In this document: positions 55,401-63,046 of the stretch, one piece after another
How positions within the stretch are numbered: the stretch's first letter is position 1
Layout of the letters: each line of letters starts with the position of its first letter
Assembly: GCF_900128505.1 (NCBI RefSeq)
Contig: NZ_LT669940.1
Span: 124,001-188,000 of the forward strand
Source: Parabacteroides timonensis
Lineage (GTDB): Bacteria; Bacteroidota; Bacteroidia; Bacteroidales; Tannerellaceae
Length of the DNA stretch: 64,000 nucleotides
Direction: 5' to 3'
Notes under the pieces: model-generated
Seen by the model: only the letters and a program-made list of their open reading frames with translations
The model's database searches: none
What the model was told of the DNA's origin: nothing
Made by a program: the position numbers and the translations under genes

Positions 55401-55496
55401 TATCGGGATAGTGAAATAAGTCACCAACCCTATGATAAAACAGGCAGTAAAAGCCATCAGTACCGCGATAGGACGTTGTAACAAGAATTTAACCAT
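52410..55496 (-). CDS. RND efflux permease, first copy in operon
   Basis: 1028 residues, AcrB/MdtB-like: FLLQRPIAVLMAF start, periplasmic porter loops and the relay helix LALGMMIDSSIIVTENI with a single Asp. It follows the adaptor gene by 20 nt. Sharing one adaptor and one outer-membrane factor with a second, different permease recalls MdtABC, where the two permeases form a mixed trimer. Confidence 0.9.
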   Translation of the reverse strand: MVKFLLQRPIAVLMAFTACFIIGLVTYFTIPISLLPDIAIPEITIQVSGQNTSARELENTVVKPIRQQLMQVSALRDIHSETRDGSGIIRLNFDFGTNTDLAFIEVNEKIDAAMNYLPREVERPRVIKASATDIPVFCLNLTLKSDESGKSSESEAAFLDLCQFAENVIKRRIEQLPEVAMVDITGMVKRQLQIVPDIKILEMAGITLDDLESALNSNNIEPGSMTVRDGYYEYNIKFSTLLRTPEDVQNIYIRKNDRIFQLKDLAKIAVVPEKETGASLAGGKRAVTLAVIKQTDENMDNMKEALEGITDYFETIYPDIEFSVSRNQTELLDYSVSNLKQNLTLGFIFICIVAILFLGDIKIPAVIGLSMIISLIVSFLFFYLFKMSLNIISLSGLILALGMMIDSSIIVTENITQYRTKGFSLDEACAKGTTEVITPMLSSTFTTIAVFFPLVFMSGIAGAIFYDQAFAVTVGLLVSYFTGIMLLPVLYKLVYSIPDIKHTGFNRRIKNLIKDSALYGFYDAGVNFTFRHKKASLILTALTLPLCVFLFYEVPKTRMPEIDQNELIAHIEWNENIHIDENKDRVSRLFNQTAGDVKEYTSYIGQQQFLLNRDRELSASEAELYFRTEKTSAIAPLQEKISQWLDTNYPQAVFSFSPPITVFEKLFVTGEADVVAEFYTRNKATAPEAFELQKLESEMKTTTGQAPVGVAFDNQLNISIDRQKLLLYNVNYNEVYRLLKTAFKENEVATLRSYQQYLPIALAGDGQTINEVLQNTLVQTQPDKDSKSQYIPLQSLIKVTQGEDLKTITAGKNGEYIPFSFYNIQKPEQLMDNVKQLSGQNWEIDFSGSFFSNQKMLNELVVILFISLLLMYFILAAQFESFLQPLILLLEIPIDVAAALLILWICGHTINLMSAIGIVVTCGIVINDSILKIDMINELRKEGVPLMEAIHEAGRRRLRPIIMTSLTTIFGMVPLLFTFDMGSELQKPLSIAMISAMLVGTAVSLFIIPLIYWYIYRKHDVTEKQTEV

Positions 55497-55516
55497 GAAT
55501 TTTCAAATTTCAATTC

Positions 55517-56590
55517 TTAATTTTCAATTATCGTAACCGGAGCCTCATGTGCCAGATTGATATTACCGCTGGTAATGACGATATCATCTTCTTTCAGACC
55601 GTCTGCAATCGTGTAACTGTCTGCATTTTCCAGGCCGGTATGCACGTAAGTCCAATAGGCCTTTGTCTTTGTGCTGTCCAGAACAAACACCACCTGCTTT
55701 CCCGAACGCAGTACAACCGACTCTTTCGGAACGACCAACTGTTTACCGAGTGAACGGTGGATGCTGACACGTACATTCATTCCTTCGAATAACTTGCCTC
55801 TGTCCGTAACTGCCGCTTTCACCTGTACCATCCCATTTTCGTCTACCAACGGATTTATTTCGCTGATACGTCCCTCTGCTTTGACATCGCTCAGGGCAAA
55901 CGGAGTCACTTCTACCCGGTCGCCGTTCTTTATTAAAGGCAGTTCATTTTCCAGAACGGTGAATGCCGCTTCCAGACTGACTGGGTCGATAATGGTACAG
56001 AAGACATCGGAGGTGGAAGCTGTATTATATTGCTTGGCAAACAGGTTGGCAACAATGCCGTCGAAAGGAGCGGTCAACACTGCATTCTGCTCTTCATATT
56101 CGGCAAGCTGGTATTGGATCAGTGCCTGGTCGTAGCCACTCTTTACCCGGGCAAGCTGCATGGTAGCCGGGGGAACTTTTGCCGAGTCCGACAGCGCATA
56201 TCCCTGGCCAATCAGTACATCCTGCAATTCCAGTTTGGCACGTTCCAAGGCGTCTTTTGTAGTAGCTGTTTTGTTTTTCAATCGGAAGGTCGATAATTCC
56301 GCTAATTTTTGCCCTTTGGTCACCCGGTCGCCATTTTTTACATGGATAATAGCAATCGGTTCGGACGATTCAAACCGCAGGTCGACATGACGGCGGGCCG
56401 ACAATTTGCCGTTACTGATCAGTTCATGGTTGAAATCAGTAGCCTTCAGTGTCATCACGGTCACCTCGTTGGTTTCGTCCGGTAGAACTGTTTCAACAGT
56501 TTCTTCCCCTGTACTGTCTCCTTTCTTTTCACCGGAACAGGCTATCATTCCGGAAAGGATCAGTATTGCCAGCAAATTGTAGTATTTCAT
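55517..56590 (-). CDS. RND periplasmic adaptor lipoprotein
   Basis: 357 residues from the ATG at 56590, which gives a proper lipoprotein signal (SGMIAC, Cys near residue 18). HlyD/AcrA-type: lipoyl halves around a helical hairpin (about 70-170; AIIHVKNGDRVTKGQKLAEL and APFDGIVANL), then beta-barrel and membrane-proximal domains (KESVVLRSGKQVVFV). First gene of the efflux operon. Confidence 0.88.
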   Translation of the reverse strand: MKYYNLLAILILSGMIACSGEKKGDSTGEETVETVLPDETNEVTVMTLKATDFNHELISNGKLSARRHVDLRFESSEPIAIIHVKNGDRVTKGQKLAELSTFRLKNKTATTKDALERAKLELQDVLIGQGYALSDSAKVPPATMQLARVKSGYDQALIQYQLAEYEEQNAVLTAPFDGIVANLFAKQYNTASTSDVFCTIIDPVSLEAAFTVLENELPLIKNGDRVEVTPFALSDVKAEGRISEINPLVDENGMVQVKAAVTDRGKLFEGMNVRVSIHRSLGKQLVVPKESVVLRSGKQVVFVLDSTKTKAYWTYVHTGLENADSYTIADGLKEDDIVITSGNINLAHEAPVTIIEN

Positions 56591-56623
56591 ATTCATATAA
56601 ACTATGATTCTGTTTTCAATTTC

Positions 56624-56631
56624 CAAATATA
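56624..56631 (-). promoter_or_regulatory. -7 promoter box of the RND operon
   Basis: Minus-strand TATATTTG (TAnnTTTG), 34 nt before the adaptor ATG. The expected -33 region is occupied by the first of two palindromes. Confidence 0.6.
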
Positions 56632-56641
56632 CAAATTAATT

Positions 56642-56697
56642 ATTACGATGTTCTCGTAATTGATATATAAATAAACTAATTACGATTTTATCGTATG
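56642..56697. promoter_or_regulatory. Two tandem operator-like palindromes in the RND promoter
   Basis: ATTACGA-N5-TCGTAAT at 56642-56660 and ATTACGA-N5-TCGTATG at 56679-56697, 37 bp apart. Spacing and symmetry suit a dimeric TetR-type repressor; the second copy runs into the stop codon of the upstream gene. No regulator gene is present nearby. Confidence 0.65.
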
Positions 56698-58523
56698 TTG
56701 TTGAGCATGTTTTTAACTTCTGTTCTCATTTCCCGTATAGCTGTACTTTCCACTTTCGGCTCTTTTTTCAATACGGCATCAGCAGCTTTGATAAACTTAT
56801 CTTCCTGAAAGAAAGTAGGTTCCGTATAAAGTTTAGTAAGCAGATAATACGGGTAGATCCGTTCCGGTAATATATCGATTGCATGTAGCAATAAATATTC
56901 AGCTTCCAGGAAATTTCCTTGTGCCTGTTCGTTTTTTGCAGCCATATAATGGATCATCGGATCGGCACTCAGTTTCATTGCCCGTTCTAACAAACGATTC
57001 GCCTCTGCAAACCGCTCCGTCTTACTCAAGCATTGCGCCGTTTCAAATAGTAGTTCCGGCTTATGTCCCATCAACGGTACCAACTTTTCATACCCGTCTG
57101 CCGCCGCTTCATAAGCTTTGCTATTATATAACATCTTCATCGTATTCCACTTTTTATACCCTTTATAATACTCCTTCTGCTGCCAGAAAAGCCATCCGCA
57201 ACATACTGCCATCCCCCCGATTACGGCGACTGAGAGTAACCTTTTCCCCTCTCGAGAGAGGGTAGGGGGTGTGTCAGTGGGAACAGCAGTATCAGCAACC
57301 CCCATCAAAACCACCAACACCACCCAGAACTCCGGCAATTGTAACGGATAAGACGCCAGGCTAAACACCATCAACGCCAATATCCCTCCGGCCGCTCCGA
57401 TCTGTCTGTTCTTTACCCCCCGGAACAAAGAATAACTTAACAACAATACAAAAACCATTAAACCAAACACTCCTTGTTCCAAACCAATCTGTAAAAACTC
57501 ATTAAACCCGTATTCCGGACATCCGGCCACCAGTTTTTCTGTATCCGGAGTTCTGCCGGAAGAAAAATATTCTGCTTGTGTTTCGGCATAAGCCGCCGGA
57601 AAACCACCGAGTCCGGTCCCTGTCCAGGGTTGTTTTATTATTGCTTGCGTCGTTATTTTCCATAAAAGTAGCCGGCCATCGGCAGATTCTTTTTTTAGCA
57701 CGTAAATACCAGCCAATGCACTGGCTACAAGGATCAGTATCAAAAAAGATGATACTACAGTTAAGGCTTGGTGTCCTTTTATAAACCGTTTAGTCTTTTT
57801 CCATCCGATACTTTGTATCCAATAAACCCATCCGCACGAAACCGCCGCCGCGATCCAGGCTGCCCGGCTCATTCCGGCAGGCAATATGACAATAATTGCC
57901 AGTAAACTGATCCACCCCAGATAGTACAGGTAAACTTCAGTCTGCCGCCATCCCCCTTTTTTATAGCCGTTGAACCGTAGGATCATCCATAGGCAAACCG
58001 GTAGCACCATCGCGAGATACCCCGAATAAGGCCCCGGATTATAAAAATCCCCGGTCAGTCTGAACAGTGAATGGTTCGAACCTTCAAATCCATGTAATTG
58101 ACGCATCCCTGATATTGCTTCTATCAGTCCGGTCCCTACAATTGCAACCAGGTAAAAAATCTTCAACTGCGGCCATCCGGTAAATATGAACCGCAACAGA
58201 AACCACAATATAACCAGTTGTCCTCCGAACAACATTTTCTCCGGTTCGGGATTCAGTTGCCAGCCATAAGTAAATGTAACGATAGCCATTAAAACCAGTA
58301 CTGCTCCATCTGCTACTGAGAAAGTAAATTGTTTCGCCGGCTTAGTAAGGACGATTGTTGTCAGACTACATAGAACCAGAAACACCATTGCCAGGTGATA
58401 CCAATGGATTTTTCCTGTGACCAGACCGTTTGCCAGGCTAATGTCTGTTGCAAAAACGGTACACAATAGAAAGAATCCACTGACAGCAAGTAGTGACCAA
58501 CTTATATATCTTTTATACATCAT
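56688..58523 (-). CDS. O-antigen-ligase-like polytopic protein with TPR tail (copy 2)
   Basis: 611 residues, same plan as the gene at 45550-47379: about 12 membrane segments, Wzy_C-like core (GTGLGGFPAAYAETQAEYFSSG, FNEFLQIGLEQG, YPLQLPEFW) and a C-terminal TPR-like region (about 470-605). It begins 9 nt after the signal peptidase gene and probably belongs to that operon, tying the protein to the transglutaminase/propeller cluster. Confidence 0.82.
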   Translation of the reverse strand: MMYKRYISWSLLAVSGFFLLCTVFATDISLANGLVTGKIHWYHLAMVFLVLCSLTTIVLTKPAKQFTFSVADGAVLVLMAIVTFTYGWQLNPEPEKMLFGGQLVILWFLLRFIFTGWPQLKIFYLVAIVGTGLIEAISGMRQLHGFEGSNHSLFRLTGDFYNPGPYSGYLAMVLPVCLWMILRFNGYKKGGWRQTEVYLYYLGWISLLAIIVILPAGMSRAAWIAAAVSCGWVYWIQSIGWKKTKRFIKGHQALTVVSSFLILILVASALAGIYVLKKESADGRLLLWKITTQAIIKQPWTGTGLGGFPAAYAETQAEYFSSGRTPDTEKLVAGCPEYGFNEFLQIGLEQGVFGLMVFVLLLSYSLFRGVKNRQIGAAGGILALMVFSLASYPLQLPEFWVVLVVLMGVADTAVPTDTPPTLSREGKRLLSVAVIGGMAVCCGWLFWQQKEYYKGYKKWNTMKMLYNSKAYEAAADGYEKLVPLMGHKPELLFETAQCLSKTERFAEANRLLERAMKLSADPMIHYMAAKNEQAQGNFLEAEYLLLHAIDILPERIYPYYLLTKLYTEPTFFQEDKFIKAADAVLKKEPKVESTAIREMRTEVKNMLNNIR

Positions 58524-58532
58524 CCTCTTTAT

Positions 58533-59405
58533 TTAATGAATTACTTTAAATAAACGATCCCATCTAAATTTCTCTGTGTATGGATCTATTGATTTCCAGA
58601 TAATCCAGGCTTTCCCAACAATATATTCTTCAGGCAATAATCCCCAATAACGCGAATCCTGCGAATTCATCCCGTTATCGCCTGCCATGAAATAATAATT
58701 TTTCCGGAAGCGATAGCCGTTGATCGGACTCCCCTTAAGAAAAGCTGTCGAATCCTTATATTGAAGTTCTCCTTGTTGTTCCCATTCGATCAACTTTTTA
58801 TATAGCCGATAGTTTGTCCGATCCAATGTGATGGAATCTCCTTTTCCTGGAATATAAAGGGGACCAAAATCTTTGATATTCCAACCGATGATACTGTCAT
58901 AAGGAAAGCTGTGGAATACTCCATCCTGAAATTTATTTGTTATCGATATTTTCTTTTGTGAATCCATATTACCCAAAGGAAGATGATTACCTTTTATATG
59001 ATAGAATCCGTTTCGGATAGATAATGTATCTCCCGGTAATCCTACACAACGTTTGATATAATATTTTAGGATATGCATTTCAATTTTATCCCAACTGTTC
59101 GGATGAGGAAAATTGAAAACAAGGATATCGTTACGATCTATTTTCTTGAAACCAGGGATGCGGTAAATATCTGTTTGCTCGTTTCGCATGGAAGCAAAAA
59201 TGTTGAATAATCGAGGGCCGATTGACATTTTATATACCAGTACATTATCTCCGATAATTAGTTCCGGTTCCATAGAATCACTAGGAATACGAAAAGATGC
59301 AAAAAAGAATACCTGAAAAAATATCCAAAGAGCAATTACAGAGAAACTTATCAGTATTAAATTCAATCCCTGATCAAGCATTTTGTTTATAAATTTTATT
59401 GTCAT
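58533..59405 (-). CDS. Signal peptidase I (S26 family)
   Basis: 290 residues from the ATG at 59405; an earlier ATG at 59435 would overlap the previous gene. One N-terminal membrane segment (about 14-37), catalytic Ser44 in IPSDSMEP, catalytic Lys118 in YYIKRCVGLPGD, and the late box GDNGMNSQDSRYWG. A long insert between the catalytic boxes is common in Bacteroidetes. Being second to a transglutaminase gene inside an accessory cluster suggests a dedicated rather than housekeeping enzyme. Confidence 0.9.
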   Translation of the reverse strand: MTIKFINKMLDQGLNLILISFSVIALWIFFQVFFFASFRIPSDSMEPELIIGDNVLVYKMSIGPRLFNIFASMRNEQTDIYRIPGFKKIDRNDILVFNFPHPNSWDKIEMHILKYYIKRCVGLPGDTLSIRNGFYHIKGNHLPLGNMDSQKKISITNKFQDGVFHSFPYDSIIGWNIKDFGPLYIPGKGDSITLDRTNYRLYKKLIEWEQQGELQYKDSTAFLKGSPINGYRFRKNYYFMAGDNGMNSQDSRYWGLLPEEYIVGKAWIIWKSIDPYTEKFRWDRLFKVIH

Positions 59406-59425
59406 GTTTATCTTTTTTGATCTTA

Positions 59426-61468
59426 TTACCACCAAACCTGTTTTCCGTTTTCGTAGGTAAATGGCCTGTGTTCATTTCCTTGTGTATGATTGTGAATTCT
59501 GAATATTACATTCTTGGGTATATCATAATACACTAGTTTATCATCTTTTGCCTGTTGTCGACCTAAAGATATCCATTTGCCATTCCAATAAAATAACTCA
59601 TATAGTTCTCCTGTCACGATCTTGTTGTCATCGCTTCTTGGATAAAATTCTATTTTTTCAATTTTATGGGCTTGTCCCATGTCAAGAATGATATGCTGTT
59701 GTCTTTCGTCCATATCCGGTTGATAATATGAGAGTCGGGATTCATCTGTTATATTTTCCAATCCTACTTTATATCGGCTTTTTGTGCCCTTCCAATTCCC
59801 TGTTATAATTTTTTTATCTTTTCCGAACACTTTTATTTCAGCGATGTAAAATGGTTCACCTATTGGATAAACGTTTTGAAAGTCACATACTATATAACGA
59901 TATTTTTTATTGTCTTTTATTTTAAATGTATCAATATAAAAGGGCGGTTCATTTATCTTATGGACAAAAATACTGTCAGATAAATCACTCTTATTGCATA
60001 GATAAAAACGTGTACCAACAGTACTGGCAGCTTTAAGTGCAGTATGTAGACGATATGGTATTTTTGTGTAGAAAGTAGCAATTTTTTCAGTTTTAGAGAT
60101 TTGTGGTGAAAGACCTTTCAATTCTCCTTTAGTAGTCAGGATAAAGGCATCTCCAGCAGGAATAATTGTCCCTTTGTCATAATAGGCGGGTAAATAAAGA
60201 ACATTAACTCCCATTTTCTGAAAAGAAGCTTGCTTTTTTTGAGGTATGCTCCAGCTAACAGGATTCCAATTTCCTGCATTATAGCAGCATAAGTAGATAT
60301 ATCTTTTTGGATGAGAACTATTCCACAATGGTACTTTTATGTCTTTGCTTATAACGTATTTATCTGTGATGTCTTCTATTCCTGGATCTCTGAATAAAGC
60401 TGGAATTTCTTCTTGTGCAGATAAAACTAAACTGTTATTTTGTATCTCATAGTTAAAGCGAAATATTTTAGACACTGTTCTACAATAATCAATGGTGATT
60501 AATGGAGATATGTCTTTTATTAATGGATTATAAGCATTAAACCAAAACATGTCACTGACTAATATGTCATCTTCTGAAAAATAAGGCCTTTGAGTATTAT
60601 CATACAATTTCCGTATGGGTCTATCACCAATTATTTCAGTCCAGAAATGACTATAACTAAAATTTGCCCACCCTGGGTGTGTATTTAAAACAGCTGGAAT
60701 ACCATTTGCTCGTAGAGCTGTAATTTTATAAATGTTTTGCTCTAAGCAAGAACCCATTTGCGCGGATGCTATATTTTGAAAAGTAGTTGGAAGTAGTTCT
60801 TTATATTCTTCATAGATAGGCCATTCCTTTAAGAATGTCGTATCAATATGATGAGATATGAGTTTACCCACTTCTGTATAAGATTTATTTTGAATCGTAT
60901 CTCTTAATACGGCATACTTCTGGTCAAAGAAGTATGATGCCTGTTCCCAATAGTAATTATTGGTAGTATAGGGAAGGATATATTTATAAAAAGTTTCAGT
61001 ATCTATGTCTTTACACCAAGGGTATTTACGCCATAAGTTAAAATATTTGTCGATGTGGTGTATTAGGTAATTAGATGATAATATCCGAATATCTTGTAGA
61101 TATCGGGGAGATATTTCTGTGTTTGAACATAATAGTTTTATGCTATCACATATGGAATATTGTACATTTTTCTTATAACTGCCAAATTTTTCTACATGAT
61201 TTGTAAGAGCATCATAAAAAGGCTGTATCTTTTTGACGGAATTACTGTCTATGGCCTGTTTGCCAAGCATATTTTTAATAAGAAAATAAGCTCCATTTAA
61301 CTTCTCAGGCTCGTTTTTATAATGTTTTAGTGTTCTTTTCAGCTCTTGTTTGTTCTCTTTGGCAAGTTCGAGTGTAAATTTCAATTGTTTGTCATTTTGA
61401 GAATCACAAGCTAACAGTATCATTGATAATATTGTTAGTCCTATATTAATTAATTTAGTGTTCATCAT
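59426..61468 (-). CDS. Transglutaminase-like lipoprotein with C-terminal discoidin-like domain
   Basis: 680 residues, lipobox ILLAC21. The transglutaminase core has Cys241 (QMGSCLEQ), His274 (SYSHFWTEI) and Asp290, in the usual order and spacing with ALRANGIPAV between. A beta-rich middle (about 370-550) and a F5/8-type C-terminal domain (about 555-680) follow. It may cross-link, or hydrolyse amide bonds in, secreted peptides or proteins. AT-richer than the genes left of 58 kb. Confidence 0.8.
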   Translation of the reverse strand: MMNTKLINIGLTILSMILLACDSQNDKQLKFTLELAKENKQELKRTLKHYKNEPEKLNGAYFLIKNMLGKQAIDSNSVKKIQPFYDALTNHVEKFGSYKKNVQYSICDSIKLLCSNTEISPRYLQDIRILSSNYLIHHIDKYFNLWRKYPWCKDIDTETFYKYILPYTTNNYYWEQASYFFDQKYAVLRDTIQNKSYTEVGKLISHHIDTTFLKEWPIYEEYKELLPTTFQNIASAQMGSCLEQNIYKITALRANGIPAVLNTHPGWANFSYSHFWTEIIGDRPIRKLYDNTQRPYFSEDDILVSDMFWFNAYNPLIKDISPLITIDYCRTVSKIFRFNYEIQNNSLVLSAQEEIPALFRDPGIEDITDKYVISKDIKVPLWNSSHPKRYIYLCCYNAGNWNPVSWSIPQKKQASFQKMGVNVLYLPAYYDKGTIIPAGDAFILTTKGELKGLSPQISKTEKIATFYTKIPYRLHTALKAASTVGTRFYLCNKSDLSDSIFVHKINEPPFYIDTFKIKDNKKYRYIVCDFQNVYPIGEPFYIAEIKVFGKDKKIITGNWKGTKSRYKVGLENITDESRLSYYQPDMDERQQHIILDMGQAHKIEKIEFYPRSDDNKIVTGELYELFYWNGKWISLGRQQAKDDKLVYYDIPKNVIFRIHNHTQGNEHRPFTYENGKQVWW

Positions 61469-61483
61469 TTTGAATATGATTAG

Positions 61484-62533
61484 TTATTTCAAATGCATTA
61501 TTTGTAATAATGTATTACAGTCTTTTTCATGTCTATCAACTACTCGACACCATGTTGAGTCATTTAAATAGAATAATTTATAATTTGACGATTTCATTTC
61601 ATCAAAATCGTTTTCTAAATTTTTGCAAACCACTATATTTGTCTTTCTTTTTCGATCTAAAAGTACCCATCTAAATGGATTCTCATTTTCTCCAAATATG
61701 AAATATGTAAATATTATATGTTTAGATGAAATACAAAAATCATACATCATTGAGTGCCCTTCCAATTCTATTGGACTTAGATTTGAAATATTACGTACTT
61801 TTTCTGGTGATTTTTGTTTTAAGTTTATTGTATATAATAATTTAGCAGAGTCTGCATTTATCAAATAGATATTATCGTTATTTCGATCGTAGTAATATAT
61901 TCCATCAAAAGTTTCGTTATACAATGTTGAAATAAATTCAAATTCTTGATTATTAGATTTATGTTCTATTAATTGTTTTATGAATTTATTATTAGACGAA
62001 CAAATCCAAACTCCATTTTTTTTATAAGTCTTACTTGTATATGGTTGGAACATTATATTATACCCCTCTACTGTGATAGCAAAATCCTTCATGAAATATT
62101 CAACTTTATCTGATTTAATGAACTCTCCCTGATAAGTATATTGGTTTATTTTGAAATTTATTACGTCATAAATATATATATGATTTGAAATTGTATCAAC
62201 TGTAATAGCATTTACGTTATGATATTCAGCAAGTCCTTCTCCTATGTAATTAATCTGTTTAATAAATTTTCCATTGTGTGTAAAGATATAAATCCCTTCT
62301 CTCTTTTTATCTTGAACAATTATTGTATCATTATCAAAATATATTTTTTGTATTCCTGACAAAAGACAAGTGTCTCCCAGATTTAAAGTAATGTAGTCTA
62401 ATGATTTTATAAGTTGAGAGTATTTTATATCATTAGATGACTCGTGAAGATTTAAAGGTATAATTGACTCTTCTTTTCTTTTTTGACATGAGCTAATGTA
62501 CAATATGACAAAAATCAATAATATATATTTCAT
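61484..62533 (-). CDS. 6-bladed beta-propeller lipoprotein
   Basis: 349 residues, lipobox ISSC16. Repeated blade-like strands (YIYDVINFKINQY, IYYYDRNNDNIYLIN, GIYIFTHNGKFIKQI) match the 6-bladed-propeller lipoproteins of Bacteroidales (DUF4934/DUF5128 type), often found beside NVEALA peptides. Low GC. Function unknown. Confidence 0.78.
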   Translation of the reverse strand: MKYILLIFVILYISSCQKRKEESIIPLNLHESSNDIKYSQLIKSLDYITLNLGDTCLLSGIQKIYFDNDTIIVQDKKREGIYIFTHNGKFIKQINYIGEGLAEYHNVNAITVDTISNHIYIYDVINFKINQYTYQGEFIKSDKVEYFMKDFAITVEGYNIMFQPYTSKTYKKNGVWICSSNNKFIKQLIEHKSNNQEFEFISTLYNETFDGIYYYDRNNDNIYLINADSAKLLYTINLKQKSPEKVRNISNLSPIELEGHSMMYDFCISSKHIIFTYFIFGENENPFRWVLLDRKRKTNIVVCKNLENDFDEMKSSNYKLFYLNDSTWCRVVDRHEKDCNTLLQIMHLK

Positions 62534-62569
62534 ACATTGAATTGTTAATAGTGTAAATAAAAAGACTCC

Positions 62570-62732
62570 TAAATTTGTATCTCTTCTAGTATTCTTTCAC
62601 TTCTTGTTAATGTTTCCATGTTAGTAGAAGGAAGCTCTGATAGCTTAACTTTATTTTTGCTCCGATTGAAGTGTCGATCGGCCGCAATAGCCATAGTGAG
62701 TAATGAATACTGTCCCAAAGATCTTTTTTCAT
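62570..62732 (-). pseudogene. Frameshifted NVEALA-like small peptide gene
   Basis: ATG at 62732 opens MKKDLWDSIHYS. One base out of frame, from 62694, the reading continues MAIAADRHFNRSKNKVKLSE then LPSTNMETLTRSERILEE, which resembles NVEALA peptides (MKKK... leader, NxNxVxLSDLxLxNVEALxR pattern). The unshifted frame stops at 62607 after 41 residues. It lies between two propeller genes, the usual NVEALA context. The end coordinate is approximate. The remaining 62733-63046 holds no other convincing ORF. Confidence 0.55.
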
Positions 62733-63046
62733 GATCTTATTGTTTTGTTTAGTTGTGGATTAATTAGTTTATTTTAATATGTTTTTTTTGAATTAAATAG
62801 CTGAACGTTAGAAATTCTATTTTGAACTAATATCATTTTATCCTTAAAAGAGCTACTGAGGAGTTTAGCATAACAGCTGAAACTATAGTGTAGGGTTCTC
62901 TTTTTGTTCCTTTAGTATCTAAACAGTATCTTTACAATCTCTAACCAGCTTCGTAATTTTTTGTTCGTAATACTATGATTTTATGTTGAATCTGACGATA
63001 TAAGGGATATTTCCATATGTTATTGTTTGAGGATTATTATTTATAA

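Noticed and set aside
62607..62732. 41-residue ORF read as an intact new gene
   Set aside because: The NVEALA-like residues appear only after a one-base shift, so the uninterrupted frame is probably not the real product.
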